Below are positions 32,722-33,086 of a DNA stretch of 33,086 bases, piece after piece. The notes under the pieces were generated by a model. It saw only the letters and a program-made list of their open reading frames with translations. It was not told the DNA's origin and made no database searches. The number at the start of each line of letters is the position of its first letter. Within the stretch, counting starts at the first letter, position 1. Source of the DNA: Deltaproteobacteria bacterium (GTDB lineage: Bacteria > Desulfobacterota > Desulfobacteria > Desulfobacterales > C00003060); assembly GCA_030592345.1 (NCBI GenBank), contig JAUVJO010000005.1, positions 1-33,086 of the forward strand. Reading direction: 5' to 3'. The position numbers and the translations under genes were made by a program.

Positions 32722-33086
32722 ATTGGCGTAAGTTTATGTGAAAAGTCCCTTGTAACCCAAAACAACAAAAAAATATTTAGAGCCTGTACGTAAACTCCTC
32801 GGAGCAAAGGCCTGCCTTTGGAGTGGAAAGCGCTCTTGCCAGCCACAGCCACGGGAAACTTCAAAATTCGGTGTGCTGAACCGGTCCGCAAGAATGATTG
32901 AAGAATGATTGCACGCCTATATGAGATATGTCGAAAAGTCAAGTGAGGACCCAACTTGCTTGGTTCACGATTAGCCTCCGGCCTATAGGCTTCCGGCTCT
33001 GAGATGCCTACGCCCCATAAGCGCTAAGTTATTTTTGCACCGGATGGACTACTGAAAAAGATGAACATCGAACGTCCAACATCGAA
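32722..33086. other. Gap to the window end; no gene seen
   Basis: No convincing gene is present. There is a short duplication (AGAATGATTGA twice, about 32891-32912), a 10-bp palindrome GCCTATAGGC (32980-32989), and a terminal ATCGAACGTCCAACATCGAA repeat tract (33067-33086) that probably continues beyond the window. Confidence 0.5.

Noticed and set aside
32697-32954. 85-residue open frame on the minus strand upstream of the PKD protein
   Set aside because: It overlaps the leader and start of the PKD gene in another frame and has no protein-like pattern.

Overview
The window looks like a chromosomal stretch of a Desulfobacterota (former Deltaproteobacteria) bacterium, probably a cytochrome-c-rich anaerobe. 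The main pointers are a System I cytochrome c maturation cluster whose CcmE carries the Cys-type (CxxxY) haem ligand known from sulfate reducers and archaea, a pilT pair followed by a zinc-ribbon/receiver protein, and intergenic regions full of degenerate GGTTCAG-type repeats. This assignment is inference from family knowledge; no rRNA or other taxonomic marker is present.

Layout. 1-5960: a DUF3859-like secreted protein, then ccmA-ccmB-ccmC-ccmD-ccmE-ccmF (haem export, haem chaperone and ligation module), with no ccmG or ccmH following. 5961-10656: a small membrane protein on the minus strand, a palindromic element, then yggT, two PilT/PilU-type retraction ATPases and a zinc-ribbon/degenerate-receiver protein. 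10697-16161, minus strand: coaX, then the tilS-ftsH-folP operon. 16533-17831: a promoter, a large-type SRP RNA with an Alu-like 5' domain, and a YhcC-type radical SAM gene whose middle cluster cysteine codon is an in-frame TGA. 18148-20843: promoter, grpE and dnaK. 21205-25331: a conserved hypothetical, plsC, ftsK and lolA. 25387-28855, minus strand: a GcvH-like protein lacking the lipoyl lysine, then yebC, rlmE and radA. 28856-33086: a repeat-rich gap, two unrecognised proteins, and a PKD-type surface protein with a CFI-box C-terminus.

Repeats are the other theme. A ~105-bp palindromic MITE-like element occurs five times (20887, 25801, 26753, 28993, 29465), plus an older 137-bp relative at 6407, all in the same orientation. 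One copy (28993) sits inside a longer repeat whose uninterrupted twin lies at the left edge of the window, giving a natural empty/filled site pair. Intergenic gaps at about 8402, 11605, 16174 and 17843 share one architecture: inverted arms made of short degenerate repeats around a 100-150 bp core. Two of the cores are copies of each other, with conserved hairpins.

The most notable candidate is the radical SAM gene at 16890-17831. The single TGA lies exactly where the CX11CX2C motif of the family requires cysteine, and the frame stays open and recognisable to the usual C-terminus. Either this is a selenoprotein with Sec as a [4Fe-4S] cluster ligand, or it is a very fresh nonsense mutation. The sequence alone does not decide this.
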